Positions 8,158 through 15,188 of a stretch of DNA of 39,230 nucleotides are shown in pieces. Under the pieces are notes generated by a model, which saw only the letters and a program-made list of their open reading frames with translations, was not told the DNA's origin and made no database searches. This DNA is from UMGS1279 sp045630265 (GTDB lineage: Bacteria; Bacillota; Clostridia; Oscillospirales; Acutalibacteraceae), in NCBI GenBank assembly GCA_045630265.1, contig JAZQSV010000026.1, positions 1 to 39,230 of the forward strand, given 5' to 3'. How positions within the stretch are numbered: the stretch's first letter is position 1; each line of letters begins with the position of its first letter. The position numbers and the translations under genes are program-made.

Positions 8158-10068
8158 ATGCCTATTTTATCCGCACATAAACTTACAAAAGAGTTTGCAG
8201 ACAGGGTTTTAATTCAGTCTGCAGATTTTGCTCTTGAAAAGGGTGATATTGTTGGTTTTATCGGCGCCAACGGTGTGGGCAAAACTACCCTTTTTAGGAT
8301 GATAATAGGTGGCGAGAATCCAAGCGGTGGAGAAATTATTAAGGCAAGCGGTATTAAAATCGGCTACTTAGAACAACACGTCTCTGTCAGCAGCGAAAAG
8401 AGTGCTTATGAGGAAACTTTAAGTGTTTTTGATAATTTAATTTCCCTAGAACAAAAGCTTGAGAGCATAAACCAAACGCTTCTTAAAAGCAGTGATACTT
8501 CACTTATTGAAGAACAGCTTCGCCTTACCGAAATCTTTCAAAAGCAGGGAGGACTTACCTACCAAAACCGTACCTATGCGGTTCTTACAGGTCTTGGTTT
8601 TACTCCAGAGCAAATACGTCTGCCGGTTTCGTCGCTTAGTGGTGGCCAACGTTCAAAGCTGGGCCTTGCCAAGCTTCTTCTTTGCGATAACGATTTAATA
8701 CTTTTAGACGAGCCAACTAACCATTTGGATATTGATTCAATAATTTGGCTTGAAGAATTTATTAAAAGTTTTAGTGGTGCGGCCATTATTATCTCCCACG
8801 ACCGCTTTTTCCTAGACCAGGTTTCGACAAAAACAATGGAACTCGAAAATAAAAAAATTTACTTTTCAAACGGCAATTTTTCAAGGTATGAAGAACTGAA
8901 AAAGGAACGACTTTTAGCCGAAAGTCGTGAATATGAAAATAAGGTTAAGGAAATTCATAGAATTGAGGGCATAATCGAACAGCAACGCAGGTGGAACAGA
9001 GAGAAAAACATTAAAACCGCCGAAAGTAAGCAAAAGCAGATAGACCGAATTGAAAAAACTCTTGTAAAACCTGAGAGTGAAACTCATCAAATTTATATTG
9101 ATTTCCCCGTTGCAAACCAAAGTGGCAGTAGGGTATTAACTGTAGAAAATGAACAGTGCCGTTTCTCTGAAAAGTTGCTTTATAAGAACGTTAGCTTTGA
9201 AATACTTAAAGGGGAACGAGTTTGCCTTATTGGAGCAAACGGCGCTGGTAAAACTACCCTGATTAAACGGATTTTAGCTAGCGAAGGTGAAAACGTTTCT
9301 TTTGGCGTTGGTGTTAAAGTGGGTTACTTCGATCAGTTTCAGGAGAGTATAAGTCCAAAGCTTACCCCTTTTGAGCAAATACATTCTGCCTATCCAAATA
9401 TGACCGATACGGCAGTCAGAAATGCACTTGCTGCATTTGAGTTTAAAGGGGACGACGTATTTAAGCAAAACAGTGCTCTTAGTGGCGGCGAAAAGGCAAA
9501 ACTTTCAATTTGCTCTTTGGTGCTTTCGGGCAAGAATTTTCTTATTTTGGACGAGCCAACAAACCATCTTGATTTATATTCAAGAAAGGCACTTGAAGAG
9601 GCACTTATGGCCTATAAGGGAACCCTTTTAATAATTTCTCACGACAGATATTTTATAAACAAAATTGCCGATAAGGTTATATTTTTAGAGAACAACGGCA
9701 CAACTGTAATAAAGGGTAATTATGATGAGCTTTTAAGGGTTTTAGATAAGCGCAGTGGAGCAATTTTAGAGGAAAAAACAACCATTCAAAAGGAACAAAG
9801 GGGCAAGGAACAATATCTTTTAAATAAGCAAAGGCAGTCCGAAATCCGAAAGCTTGAAACGGCAGTTAAAAGGGCAGAGGAGGAAATTGCACGTCTTGAA
9901 AAAGAGGCGGAGGATTTAAAAGCGTCGACCCTTGAAGCTGTTACCGATTTTGCAAAGCTCAGCGAGCTTACCACTCTTTTAGAAGAAAATGAAAAAAGCT
10001 TAGAAGAGCAAATTAATTTATGGGAAGCAAAAAGTGAAGAGCTTTTTCTTTTAAAACAAGAAAACTAA
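8158..10068 (+). CDS. ABC-F family ATPase (YdiF/Uup-like translation factor)
   Basis: ABC-F proteins carry two ATPase domains and no membrane part, and they bind the ribosomal E site to relieve stalled translation. The 636-residue product shows the whole layout: Walker A GANGVGKTT near residue 36, signature LSGGQRSK near 160, Walker B LLLDEPTNHLD near 181, a charged linker (P-site tip) at about 240-320, second Walker A GANGAGKTT near 362, LSGGEKAK near 441 and LILDEPTNHLD near 461. From about 540 to the end lies a Lys/Glu-rich coiled coil, as in YdiF, YfmR and Uup. A GGGGAGGG ribosome site precedes the ATG. The short leader and housekeeping neighbours argue against an antibiotic-resistance role. 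Which subfamily it belongs to cannot be settled by eye. Confidence 0.93.
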   Translation: MPILSAHKLTKEFADRVLIQSADFALEKGDIVGFIGANGVGKTTLFRMIIGGENPSGGEIIKASGIKIGYLEQHVSVSSEKSAYEETLSVFDNLISLEQKLESINQTLLKSSDTSLIEEQLRLTEIFQKQGGLTYQNRTYAVLTGLGFTPEQIRLPVSSLSGGQRSKLGLAKLLLCDNDLILLDEPTNHLDIDSIIWLEEFIKSFSGAAIIISHDRFFLDQVSTKTMELENKKIYFSNGNFSRYEELKKERLLAESREYENKVKEIHRIEGIIEQQRRWNREKNIKTAESKQKQIDRIEKTLVKPESETHQIYIDFPVANQSGSRVLTVENEQCRFSEKLLYKNVSFEILKGERVCLIGANGAGKTTLIKRILASEGENVSFGVGVKVGYFDQFQESISPKLTPFEQIHSAYPNMTDTAVRNALAAFEFKGDDVFKQNSALSGGEKAKLSICSLVLSGKNFLILDEPTNHLDLYSRKALEEALMAYKGTLLIISHDRYFINKIADKVIFLENNGTTVIKGNYDELLRVLDKRSGAILEEKTTIQKEQRGKEQYLLNKQRQSEIRKLETAVKRAEEEIARLEKEAEDLKASTLEAVTDFAKLSELTTLLEENEKSLEEQINLWEAKSEELFLLKQEN

Positions 10069-10069
10069 C

Positions 10070-10107
10070 AAAAAAGCCATCCCAAAGGGGTTGTATCCGT
10101 AAGGACA
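10070..10107 (+). repeat. Left inverted-repeat end
   Basis: The left end begins AAAAAAGCCATCCCA (10070-10084), identical to the reverse complement of 10854-10868. The next 23 bases share GTTGTA and AAGGACA with the other end. The repeat starts 2 bases after the ABC-F stop codon. Confidence 0.8.
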
Positions 10108-10258
10108 CAACCCAGTTTTATTCGCCTTGTGGCGAGTTATATTGCTACGCAGTGATATTTGGACTAAAGTCCAAAAGATATTGCCTTCGGTAGTTTTTGG
10201 GCAATAAAATAACACTGAAACCGTAAGGTTTCAATAACACTATTGCCGCAAGGCAATA
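10088..10258. repeat. Array of short stem-loops
   Basis: Six compact inverted repeats follow each other, separated by short AT-rich spacers. They are 10088-10094/10107-10113 (7 bp, with an inner 3-bp stem closing a GTAA loop), 10122-10126/10131-10135 (5 bp), 10159-10165/10168-10174 (7 bp around 2 bases), 10180-10185/10200-10205 (6 bp, with a TTCG at its base), 10216-10222/10227-10233 (7 bp, loop GTAA) and 10241-10247/10252-10258 (7 bp, loop GCAA). GTAA and GCAA are GNRA-type tetraloops and TTCG corresponds to UUCG, the most stable RNA loop classes. This suggests selection for folding as RNA. The rest of 10259-10338 holds only the promoter and ribosome site of the next gene. Confidence 0.8.
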
Positions 10259-10288
10259 ATATCACTCCGACTTTAGAAGGAATATAAC

Positions 10289-10317
10289 TTGAAAAATATC
10301 ATCGATTAAACTATAAT
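10289..10317 (+). promoter_or_regulatory. Promoter of the cargo ORF
   Basis: TTGAAA (10289-10294) and a perfect TATAAT (10312-10317) are 17 bases apart. Transcription should begin near 10324, so the transcript would have a leader of only about 15 bases, holding just the GAGGTGAT ribosome site. The hairpin array lies upstream of this start and would not be part of this transcript. Confidence 0.75.
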
Positions 10318-10338
10318 AAAATCAATGAGGTGATTTTA

Positions 10339-10698
10339 TTGAAACAAACTCAAAACAAATTCCCAGAATGGTATTGGACACACGGGCTTCACGATGCCAA
10401 TATTGTTTCGGCAATGAAAAAGGAATCGGATTGGAATCCAAGAGATAATTGCTTGATATTAAAAATCGATTGTAATGGCGCATTGTTTGAAGCAGATATC
10501 ACCGAAATCCGTTTTTTTAATTATAAAATCAAAACAAGTGATTTTGATATAAGTTTACTAAATGGCGGATGGTGGTTATCAGATGAAGTGGTAACAAAAG
10601 GCGATCAATATTTGTTAGATTTAAAATTTGATACCGCTAAATGCAAAACAAAACACTTAGAAATTACATTTAGTCGAGCAGAGGTTATTAGAGGTTAA
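10339..10698 (+). CDS. Small hypothetical protein inside the repeat element
   Basis: I do not recognise this 119-residue protein. TTG at 10339 is the best start: the GAGGTGAT at 10327-10334 is then at normal spacing, whereas the in-frame GTG at 10330 lies inside that site. The product opens KQTQNKFPEWYWTHGLHDAN and is rich in aromatic residues and alternating hydrophobic positions (CLILKID, ALFEADITEIRFFNYKI, GGWWLSDE, YLLDLKFD, LEITFSRAEVI). This looks like one small beta-rich soluble domain without signal peptide or membrane segment. Leucine is mostly TTA/TTG, while flanking chromosomal genes often use CTT, a hint of separate origin. It has its own promoter and terminator and is framed by inverted repeats. 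Nothing suggests a transposase. Confidence 0.7.
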   Translation: MKQTQNKFPEWYWTHGLHDANIVSAMKKESDWNPRDNCLILKIDCNGALFEADITEIRFFNYKIKTSDFDISLLNGGWWLSDEVVTKGDQYLLDLKFDTAKCKTKHLEITFSRAEVIRG

Positions 10699-10793
10699 AA
10701 TGTTTATTAGTTGGGTTAAGGGTTTTTGGTTCTCCTAAAAAGAGGGAAACGTGCCAAATATTTTAGCTGCTTGTTACGGAATAAGACAAAATT

Positions 10794-10830
10794 AAAAGCT
10801 GTGTAGAAAATTTCTACACAGCTTTTTTAC
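10794..10830. terminator. Bidirectional terminator inside the element
   Basis: Near-perfect 16-bp palindrome (10794-10809 / 10811-10826 around 10810) with T runs on both sides (10823-10828 on plus; minus-strand tail into 10796-10788). It ends the cargo ORF and, read the other way, the SurA-like gene that converges on it. Confidence 0.85.
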
Positions 10831-10868
10831 TGTCCTTTAGAGTACAACTCTAATGGGATGGCTTTTTT
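10831..10868 (-). repeat. Right inverted-repeat end
   Basis: This is the mirror image of 10070-10107: 15/15 identity in the outer part and 15/23 in the inner part. It contains a small private hairpin (TAGAGT/ACTCTA around ACA at 10838-10852). The SurA-like gene ends 18 bases beyond it. Confidence 0.8.
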
Positions 10869-10886
10869 ATGTTATTTCGGTTTTTA

Positions 10887-11957
10887 TTATGCTTCAGGAT
10901 AAATAATCTTTTTAACCTTAAAGCGTTTTGTGGCGTAGGTATTTTCCTCCACCTGCATATCTTTAATAAGACCGTTTACAGTCTCTTCATACTCATCAGT
11001 TTTAAGTAAGTAAAGCATATCGTCGGTTAAGGCGTCAAGGTAATATGGATCGGCATTGATGTCAAGCTTTTTGTAAACTGTAAAGCCGGTTTTTTCAGAG
11101 TTTTCAATAAGCTTTACTTCATTTACCGAAAGAGCATCAATATCGTTATAATCGTCCGAAGCATAGCTAGTATCTTCGGCACCTATAACTGTTGCATATT
11201 TATCCTTGGGCGCATTCTCGGTGCTTTCAGTAGTTTCTTGTGTAGTTTCGGGCTTGCCGTTAATTTCTTCGTAAATGGTCTGGTATGCTTCGCCCTTCTT
11301 TAGGCGGTCAGCATAAGCCTGATATTTATTTTTAAGGGCCGCCTTATCCTCGTCGGTTGCTTTTTCAGCATACTGCTCTGTAAGTGTGTAAACAAGAATA
11401 TATTTGTCGTTTAGGGTTTTAACCAAAGTATCATTAGAAACTTCCTTTTCGCCATCTTTACCGTAAATGCTTTTGAAGTGAAGGTCGGCATAGTTAGAGG
11501 CTAAAAATGCCTTCTTAAATGTGTTCAAAGAGACTCCGTTAGGCTCAAAAACTGAGGAGTAGCCGTAGTATGCCCAATAGTTTTCTGCGTAGGTTTCAGC
11601 CTCTTTTTTCTCCTCGTCGGTTATTGTAATCAACTTTTGGTCAAGTAGTTTTTGATAAAGTGCAATCTTTTTGCAACGTTTAATTGCATCTGCCTTAACG
11701 TATTCAACAAAATTTACACCGTCAATTTGTTCGGAGTAATAGTCAATGTCAGACTTGTCCTTATCATCGGCGTGATTAGCATCAACCTTTTGCTTTGCCT
11801 CCAAATCACTTTCAATAAGTGTGTACATATAAAGTGCAGAGGTAATGTCAATACCATCAATATTTAGTGCAACCTCATCCTTTTTATGGCAACCTGCAAA
11901 GGAAAATACCATAACCGCTATAAGTGCGGCAACAATAAATTTCTTAAAAAGCTTCAT
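10887..11957 (-). CDS. Lipoprotein, SurA/PrsA N-domain-like foldase
   Basis: The 356-residue product has a clear lipoprotein signal: MKLFKK, a hydrophobic segment, and the lipobox FAGC with Cys23. It should sit on the outer face of the membrane. What follows resembles the helical chaperone domain of SurA/PrsA-type proteins: an initial strand ALNIDGIDIT, then long charged helices including DEEKKEAETYAENYWAYYGY. I do not see the GGxLG-type parvulin isomerase domain, and the C-terminal third is acidic and contains a TTQETTESTE linker. A non-catalytic extracellular chaperone is therefore more likely than an isomerase. AGGAGG lies about 9 bases before the ATG, and the promoter is at 12027-11999. 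It converges on the element at 10070-10868, whose internal hairpin provides its terminator. Confidence 0.75.
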   Translation of the reverse strand: MKLFKKFIVAALIAVMVFSFAGCHKKDEVALNIDGIDITSALYMYTLIESDLEAKQKVDANHADDKDKSDIDYYSEQIDGVNFVEYVKADAIKRCKKIALYQKLLDQKLITITDEEKKEAETYAENYWAYYGYSSVFEPNGVSLNTFKKAFLASNYADLHFKSIYGKDGEKEVSNDTLVKTLNDKYILVYTLTEQYAEKATDEDKAALKNKYQAYADRLKKGEAYQTIYEEINGKPETTQETTESTENAPKDKYATVIGAEDTSYASDDYNDIDALSVNEVKLIENSEKTGFTVYKKLDINADPYYLDALTDDMLYLLKTDEYEETVNGLIKDMQVEENTYATKRFKVKKIIYPEA

Positions 11958-11998
11958 ACAAATTTTCCTCCTAAAGATTTAAGAAAATCAACATTGAT

Positions 11999-12027
11999 AT
12001 TATACAATATTTTCCCTTAAAAGTCTA
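11999..12027 (-). promoter_or_regulatory. Promoter of the SurA-like lipoprotein gene
   Basis: Minus-strand TAGACT (12027-12022) and TATAAT (12004-11999) are 17 bases apart, 42 bases before the start codon. Confidence 0.6.
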
Positions 12028-12112
12028 GCATTTTTTTATTTTTTGAACACATCTTATAAAAGTTGACATTTTATTTAAATTTTCGACCATTTGCTCACTC
12101 AAATATCTCAGT

Positions 12113-12144
12113 TTTGTAATTATTTGTAATTAAATTGATATCAA
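12113..12144. repeat. Tandem 10-bp repeat and adjoining palindrome
   Basis: TTTGTAATTA occurs twice in immediate tandem (12113-12132) and is followed by the palindrome TTGATATCAA (12135-12144). A TATAAT (12185-12190) for the next gene lies about 40 bases downstream without a good -35 box. This layout is compatible with an activator site, which is inference only. Confidence 0.45.
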
Positions 12145-12215
12145 AATGTAAACAAAATGAAAAGACTTTTTTTGCTTTAGGCTATATAATAAATATAGAA
12201 AGCGAGGTGAGTGTA

Positions 12216-12815
12216 TTGACAAAGCGTTTTTTATGTGTTTTCTTATCTTTTGTTTTGTGCCTTAGTGCCTTTTTGGGCATGCCTTTTTCGGCCACCGCAA
12301 AAGCAGATGAAACACCCACAGAAAATAGTGTTGATCTTACCGACATTCAGGTAAATCAAGATATGGTTTTGGCGGCACGTTTTGAAAATATGCTCAACCA
12401 TAACTTTATTTATGGCGACGGTTTTTATGATGACCAAACCGTTATTGAAGGCGCAATTTTATCCCTTATTGATTTTGCCGAGGATGGCGAAATAAATAAG
12501 GCCTTGGTTTTAAACTTTATAGCAAACGTTTACGGACTTCAGGTTGATGAAAATGCCGTAGTTTACGATTTTGCACCCGCAAGCGATGACGCGTTTACAG
12601 TTTTACCACGCGGTTATAGCGCTATAAGCCATAAAATTTTGTCGGTAGAGGAAAACGAAGGCGGCTTCGTTGTAATCTCTAAAATGAGTGTTAACTCTCA
12701 TGAGGGTATTGCAGAAACACATTTGGTTGAAAGCATTTTCGTAAGAAATAGCGGCAGTTGTTTCGGTTATAACCTTTTAAGCGCTAACTACATTGAAGCA
12801 GGAAATACACTTTAA
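12216..12815 (+). CDS. Secreted protein of unknown function
   Basis: The TTG at 12216 is chosen as start because GAGGTGA lies at normal distance and the protein then begins directly with a signal peptide: MTKR, a hydrophobic core, and likely cleavage after SATAKA near residue 30. The frame is open further up (to 12135), but that extension covers the promoter. The mature part, about 169 residues, is acidic, has no cysteine pair pattern, and shows no motif that I can assign. The C-terminal half looks beta-rich (GFVVISKMSV, AETHLVESIFV). The gene stands alone, with a TATAAT at 12185-12190 and a terminator directly after it. It may be surface-exposed or released. Confidence 0.7.
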   Translation: MTKRFLCVFLSFVLCLSAFLGMPFSATAKADETPTENSVDLTDIQVNQDMVLAARFENMLNHNFIYGDGFYDDQTVIEGAILSLIDFAEDGEINKALVLNFIANVYGLQVDENAVVYDFAPASDDAFTVLPRGYSAISHKILSVEENEGGFVVISKMSVNSHEGIAETHLVESIFVRNSGSCFGYNLLSANYIEAGNTL

Positions 12816-12835
12816 AAGTTTAAATATTAAAAAAC

Positions 12836-12880
12836 GTGCGTATTTTATGTTATTTTGCATAAAGTACGCACTTATTTTTT
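12836..12880 (+). terminator. Terminator of the secreted-protein gene
   Basis: GTGCGTA (12836-12842) pairs with TACGCAC (12865-12871), with more imperfect pairing inside, followed by TTATTTTTT. Confidence 0.8.
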
Positions 12881-12903
12881 GCCCATATTTTACTTGTCAT
12901 TTA

Positions 12904-12932
12904 TTGCAATAAAATAAAAAATGTGATAAAAT
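12904..12932 (+). promoter_or_regulatory. Promoter of the phosphatase-ruvX-PfoR-like-pyk unit
   Basis: TTGCAA (12904-12909) and TAAAAT (12927-12932) are 17 bases apart, with a TGA extended -10 directly before the second box. Confidence 0.6.
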
Positions 12933-12974
12933 ATAAGAAATTTATGAATATTTATGTTTTTGAGAGGTGAAGGC

Positions 12975-13652
12975 GTGACAGAACTTTATATTGTCAGACA
13001 CTGTGAGGCAAGCGGAAACGTTAGCAGAGTGTTTCAAGGTATTGCGGATACCGATATTACCGAGTGCGGCGCTATGCAGCTTGAGCGCCTTGCTGAAAGA
13101 TTTAAGGATATAAAAATAGACGCTATCTATTCAAGCCCCTTAAAACGTGCCTACAAAACGGCCGAAGCAATAAATAAGTACCATGGCTTACCTATTATAA
13201 AAGAAGATAAGCTTATTGAGATAGACGGCGGCGAAATTGAGGGCCTTTGTTGGGAAAATTTTGATATTACTCATCCTGTACTGGAATATAACTGGAACAT
13301 GCGTCCTGACCTTTTTCATCCAAAGGGCGGGGAGTCTATGAAAAGTGTTTACAAGCGATCATGGGAGGTAGTTTTAAAAATTGTTGCCGAGAATGAAGGC
13401 AAGGTGGTTGCCGTTGCATCCCACGGTTGCACCATAAGGAATATTATTTGTCATGCTCTTGGCAAAAAAATAGAAGCTCTTCGAACCGTTCCCTGGGCAG
13501 ATAATACAGGCATTTTCCTTTTAAGATTTAATGGTAACGAACTTCCTGAAATAGTTCTTCATAATGATTATTCGCATCTATCTGCCGAGCTACTTCCAAA
13601 GAAAAGCCGTATAAGAACGGTTATTTACGACGAAATACCGGAGGAAAATTAA
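12975..13652 (+). CDS. Histidine phosphatase superfamily protein
   Basis: Members of this superfamily (phosphoglycerate mutase/phosphatase fold) pass the phosphate through a histidine near the N-terminus. The start is GTG at 12975, with GAGAGGTGA directly upstream. An ATG at 12954 is in frame but sits before this site. In the 225-residue product the core RHG motif appears as VRHCEASGN (His9 catalytic, the usual Gly replaced by Cys), followed by IYSSPLKRAYKTAEA, a GEIEGL acid segment near residue 86 and VASHGCTIRNI near residue 151 with the second histidine. The substrate cannot be told from sequence. Candidates in such proteins are phosphoglycerate, alpha-ribazole phosphate and small sugar phosphates. 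The gene overlaps no neighbour but is followed without any gap by ruvX. Confidence 0.85.
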   Translation: MTELYIVRHCEASGNVSRVFQGIADTDITECGAMQLERLAERFKDIKIDAIYSSPLKRAYKTAEAINKYHGLPIIKEDKLIEIDGGEIEGLCWENFDITHPVLEYNWNMRPDLFHPKGGESMKSVYKRSWEVVLKIVAENEGKVVAVASHGCTIRNIICHALGKKIEALRTVPWADNTGIFLLRFNGNELPEIVLHNDYSHLSAELLPKKSRIRTVIYDEIPEEN

Positions 13653-14078
13653 ATGATTATTATGTCGGTTGATTTGGGTAGTGTCAGAACAGGTATTGCC
13701 GTTTCGGACAGGTCGGAGGTTTTTGCCTTTCCAAGGTGCGTTATTGCCGAAAGAAATAAAGATGTAAGAATCCAAAAAATACTTGCAGAGGCAGAAGGTT
13801 TGGGAGCAGAAAAGTTAATTGTAGGACTTCCTAAAAATATGGATGGAACTTTAGGGTTTAAGGCACAGGAATGTATGGAAACTGCCGAAATTTTAAAGGC
13901 AAATTTTAAGGGTGAGGTAGTTCTTTGGGACGAAAGGTGCACAACCGTTTCAGCACACGCTGCGCTTAATGCCACCAATACACGCGGTAAAAAACGGAAA
14001 GAAGTGGTAGATGCGGTTGCCGCCACTATGATTTTAGAGGATTATTTGCGCTTTTTGAAAAATAATAAGGAGAGATAG
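13653..14078 (+). CDS. ruvX: Putative pre-16S rRNA nuclease / Holliday junction resolvase RuvX (YqgF)
   Basis: YqgF-family proteins have an RNase H-like fold and trim pre-16S rRNA. A role as a Holliday junction resolvase was proposed earlier. The 141-residue length is standard. The acidic active site is visible as Asp7 in VDLGSVRTGIAVSD, the segment VGLPKNMDGT near residue 58, LWDERCTTVSA near residue 92 and DAVAATMILEDYL near residue 120. The ATG follows the stop of the phosphatase gene directly, with GGAGG inside that gene's last codons. It therefore belongs to the same transcript. In many Bacillota this gene sits next to alaS. Here alaS is 18 kb away. Confidence 0.92.
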   Translation: MIIMSVDLGSVRTGIAVSDRSEVFAFPRCVIAERNKDVRIQKILAEAEGLGAEKLIVGLPKNMDGTLGFKAQECMETAEILKANFKGEVVLWDERCTTVSAHAALNATNTRGKKRKEVVDAVAATMILEDYLRFLKNNKER

Positions 14079-14081
14079 GGT

Positions 14082-15161
14082 ATGAACGCTATAAAAAAGT
14101 ATTTAAACAGAATTTTTATTGATGGACTCAGTGGTATGGCACTAGGACTTTTTTCAACACTGATTATTGGTACCGTTATCACTCAAATCGGACAGTTTGT
14201 GTCGGGTTATATTAGCGCAGAGGTTGGAAATATTATCTTTTTGGTAGGTAAGGTTGCTTCTGCTTTGACGGGCGCGGGTATTGGCGCAGGTGTTGCCTAT
14301 AAGTTTAAGGAAAGCCCAGCTGTTGTGATTTCTGCAGCAGTTTGTGGTATGGTAGGCGCTTTTGCAACAAAACTTTTAACAGGAACCGTGCTTGTAAATG
14401 GCGTTATAAACCTTGCGGGCCCCGGCGAACCACTTGGCGCATTTATAGGCGCCTACGTTGGTATTGAAATTGGCCATCTTATTTCGGGAAAAACTAAAAT
14501 TGACATTATTTTAACTCCTTTGGTTACCATTTTCTCGGGCTCTTTTGTTGGACTTTTAATTGGTCCTTATATTTCTAACATTATGACAGGTCTTGGTAAT
14601 CTAATTAACTGGGGAACTGAACAGCAACCCTTCCTTATGGGAATAATTGTTTCTGTTTTAATGGGTATGATATTAACACTACCTATAAGCTCGGCAGCAC
14701 TTGGCGTTATTTTAAATTTAAGCGGTATTGCCGCAGGCGCTGCAGCTGTTGGTTGCGCCGCCAATATGATTGGCTTTGCTTTTGCAAGTTATAAGGAAAA
14801 TAAGCTTGGTGGTGTTTTTGCGCAGGGCATTGGTACAAGTATGCTACAGGTGCCAAATATTGTTAAAAGACCTGCAATTTGGCTTCCCGCAATTATCACA
14901 AGTGCAATATTAGGACCTATTTCCACCTGCCTTTTAAAAATGACAAACAATGCCACCGGTTCGGGTATGGGCACCTGCGGTTTTGTTGGTCCTATTATGG
15001 CCTTTCAAACCATGACGGAAGCTGGCACAAATATTTGGATTATACTGATTGAGATTGTTGTTATGTACTTTGTAGCTCCTGCAATTTTGGCTCTAATAAC
15101 CTCTAACATTTTAAGAAAGCTAAAGGTTATTAGAGATGGTGATATGAAGCTGGATATTTAA
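14082..15161 (+). CDS. PfoR-like membrane protein, PTS EIIC-type
   Basis: The 359-residue product is very hydrophobic, with about nine or ten membrane segments and many glycine-rich stretches (GAGIGAGVAYKF, GEPLGAFIGAYVGIEIGHLISG, GSGMGTCGFVGPIMAFQ). It matches the PfoR/YaaS group of stand-alone EIIC-like proteins (Pfam PTS_EIIC_2), named after a regulator of perfringolysin in Clostridium perfringens. Substrate and true function of the group are unclear. No EIIA or EIIB domain is encoded nearby. The start ATG at 14082 has AAGGAGAG within the end of ruvX, 3 bases between genes, so translation is coupled. Pyruvate kinase follows 27 bases later. A link to phosphoenolpyruvate metabolism is possible but is inference. 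Confidence 0.8.
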   Translation: MNAIKKYLNRIFIDGLSGMALGLFSTLIIGTVITQIGQFVSGYISAEVGNIIFLVGKVASALTGAGIGAGVAYKFKESPAVVISAAVCGMVGAFATKLLTGTVLVNGVINLAGPGEPLGAFIGAYVGIEIGHLISGKTKIDIILTPLVTIFSGSFVGLLIGPYISNIMTGLGNLINWGTEQQPFLMGIIVSVLMGMILTLPISSAALGVILNLSGIAAGAAAVGCAANMIGFAFASYKENKLGGVFAQGIGTSMLQVPNIVKRPAIWLPAIITSAILGPISTCLLKMTNNATGSGMGTCGFVGPIMAFQTMTEAGTNIWIILIEIVVMYFVAPAILALITSNILRKLKVIRDGDMKLDI

Positions 15162-15188
15162 GCTTTTTCTTAAAGGAATGTTTTAAAA

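Larger units (their letters stand above)
10070..10868. mobile_element. Putative non-autonomous element with inverted-repeat ends, hairpin array and cargo ORF
   Basis: The 818-base gap between two convergent housekeeping genes is almost filled by a unit bounded by inverted repeats. The outer 15 bases (10070-10084 and 10854-10868) match perfectly, and the next 23 match at 15 positions without gaps. Inside are, in order, a series of short hairpins (10088-10258), a promoter (10289-10317), a 119-aa ORF with a TTG start (10339-10698) and a strong palindromic terminator (10794-10826). No transposase is encoded, so if mobile it would depend on enzymes supplied in trans. No clear target duplication is visible in the flanks. 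The element call is inference from structure, since I see only one copy here. Confidence 0.6.

Noticed and set aside
8158..10068. Antibiotic-resistance ABC-F protein
   Set aside because: There is no leader peptide or attenuator, and the coiled-coil C-terminus and length resemble housekeeping YdiF/Uup-type members. Resistance cannot be inferred.
10088..10258. CRISPR array
   Set aside because: The units are hairpins of different sequence and spacing, not identical direct repeats with uniform spacers, and no cas gene is near.
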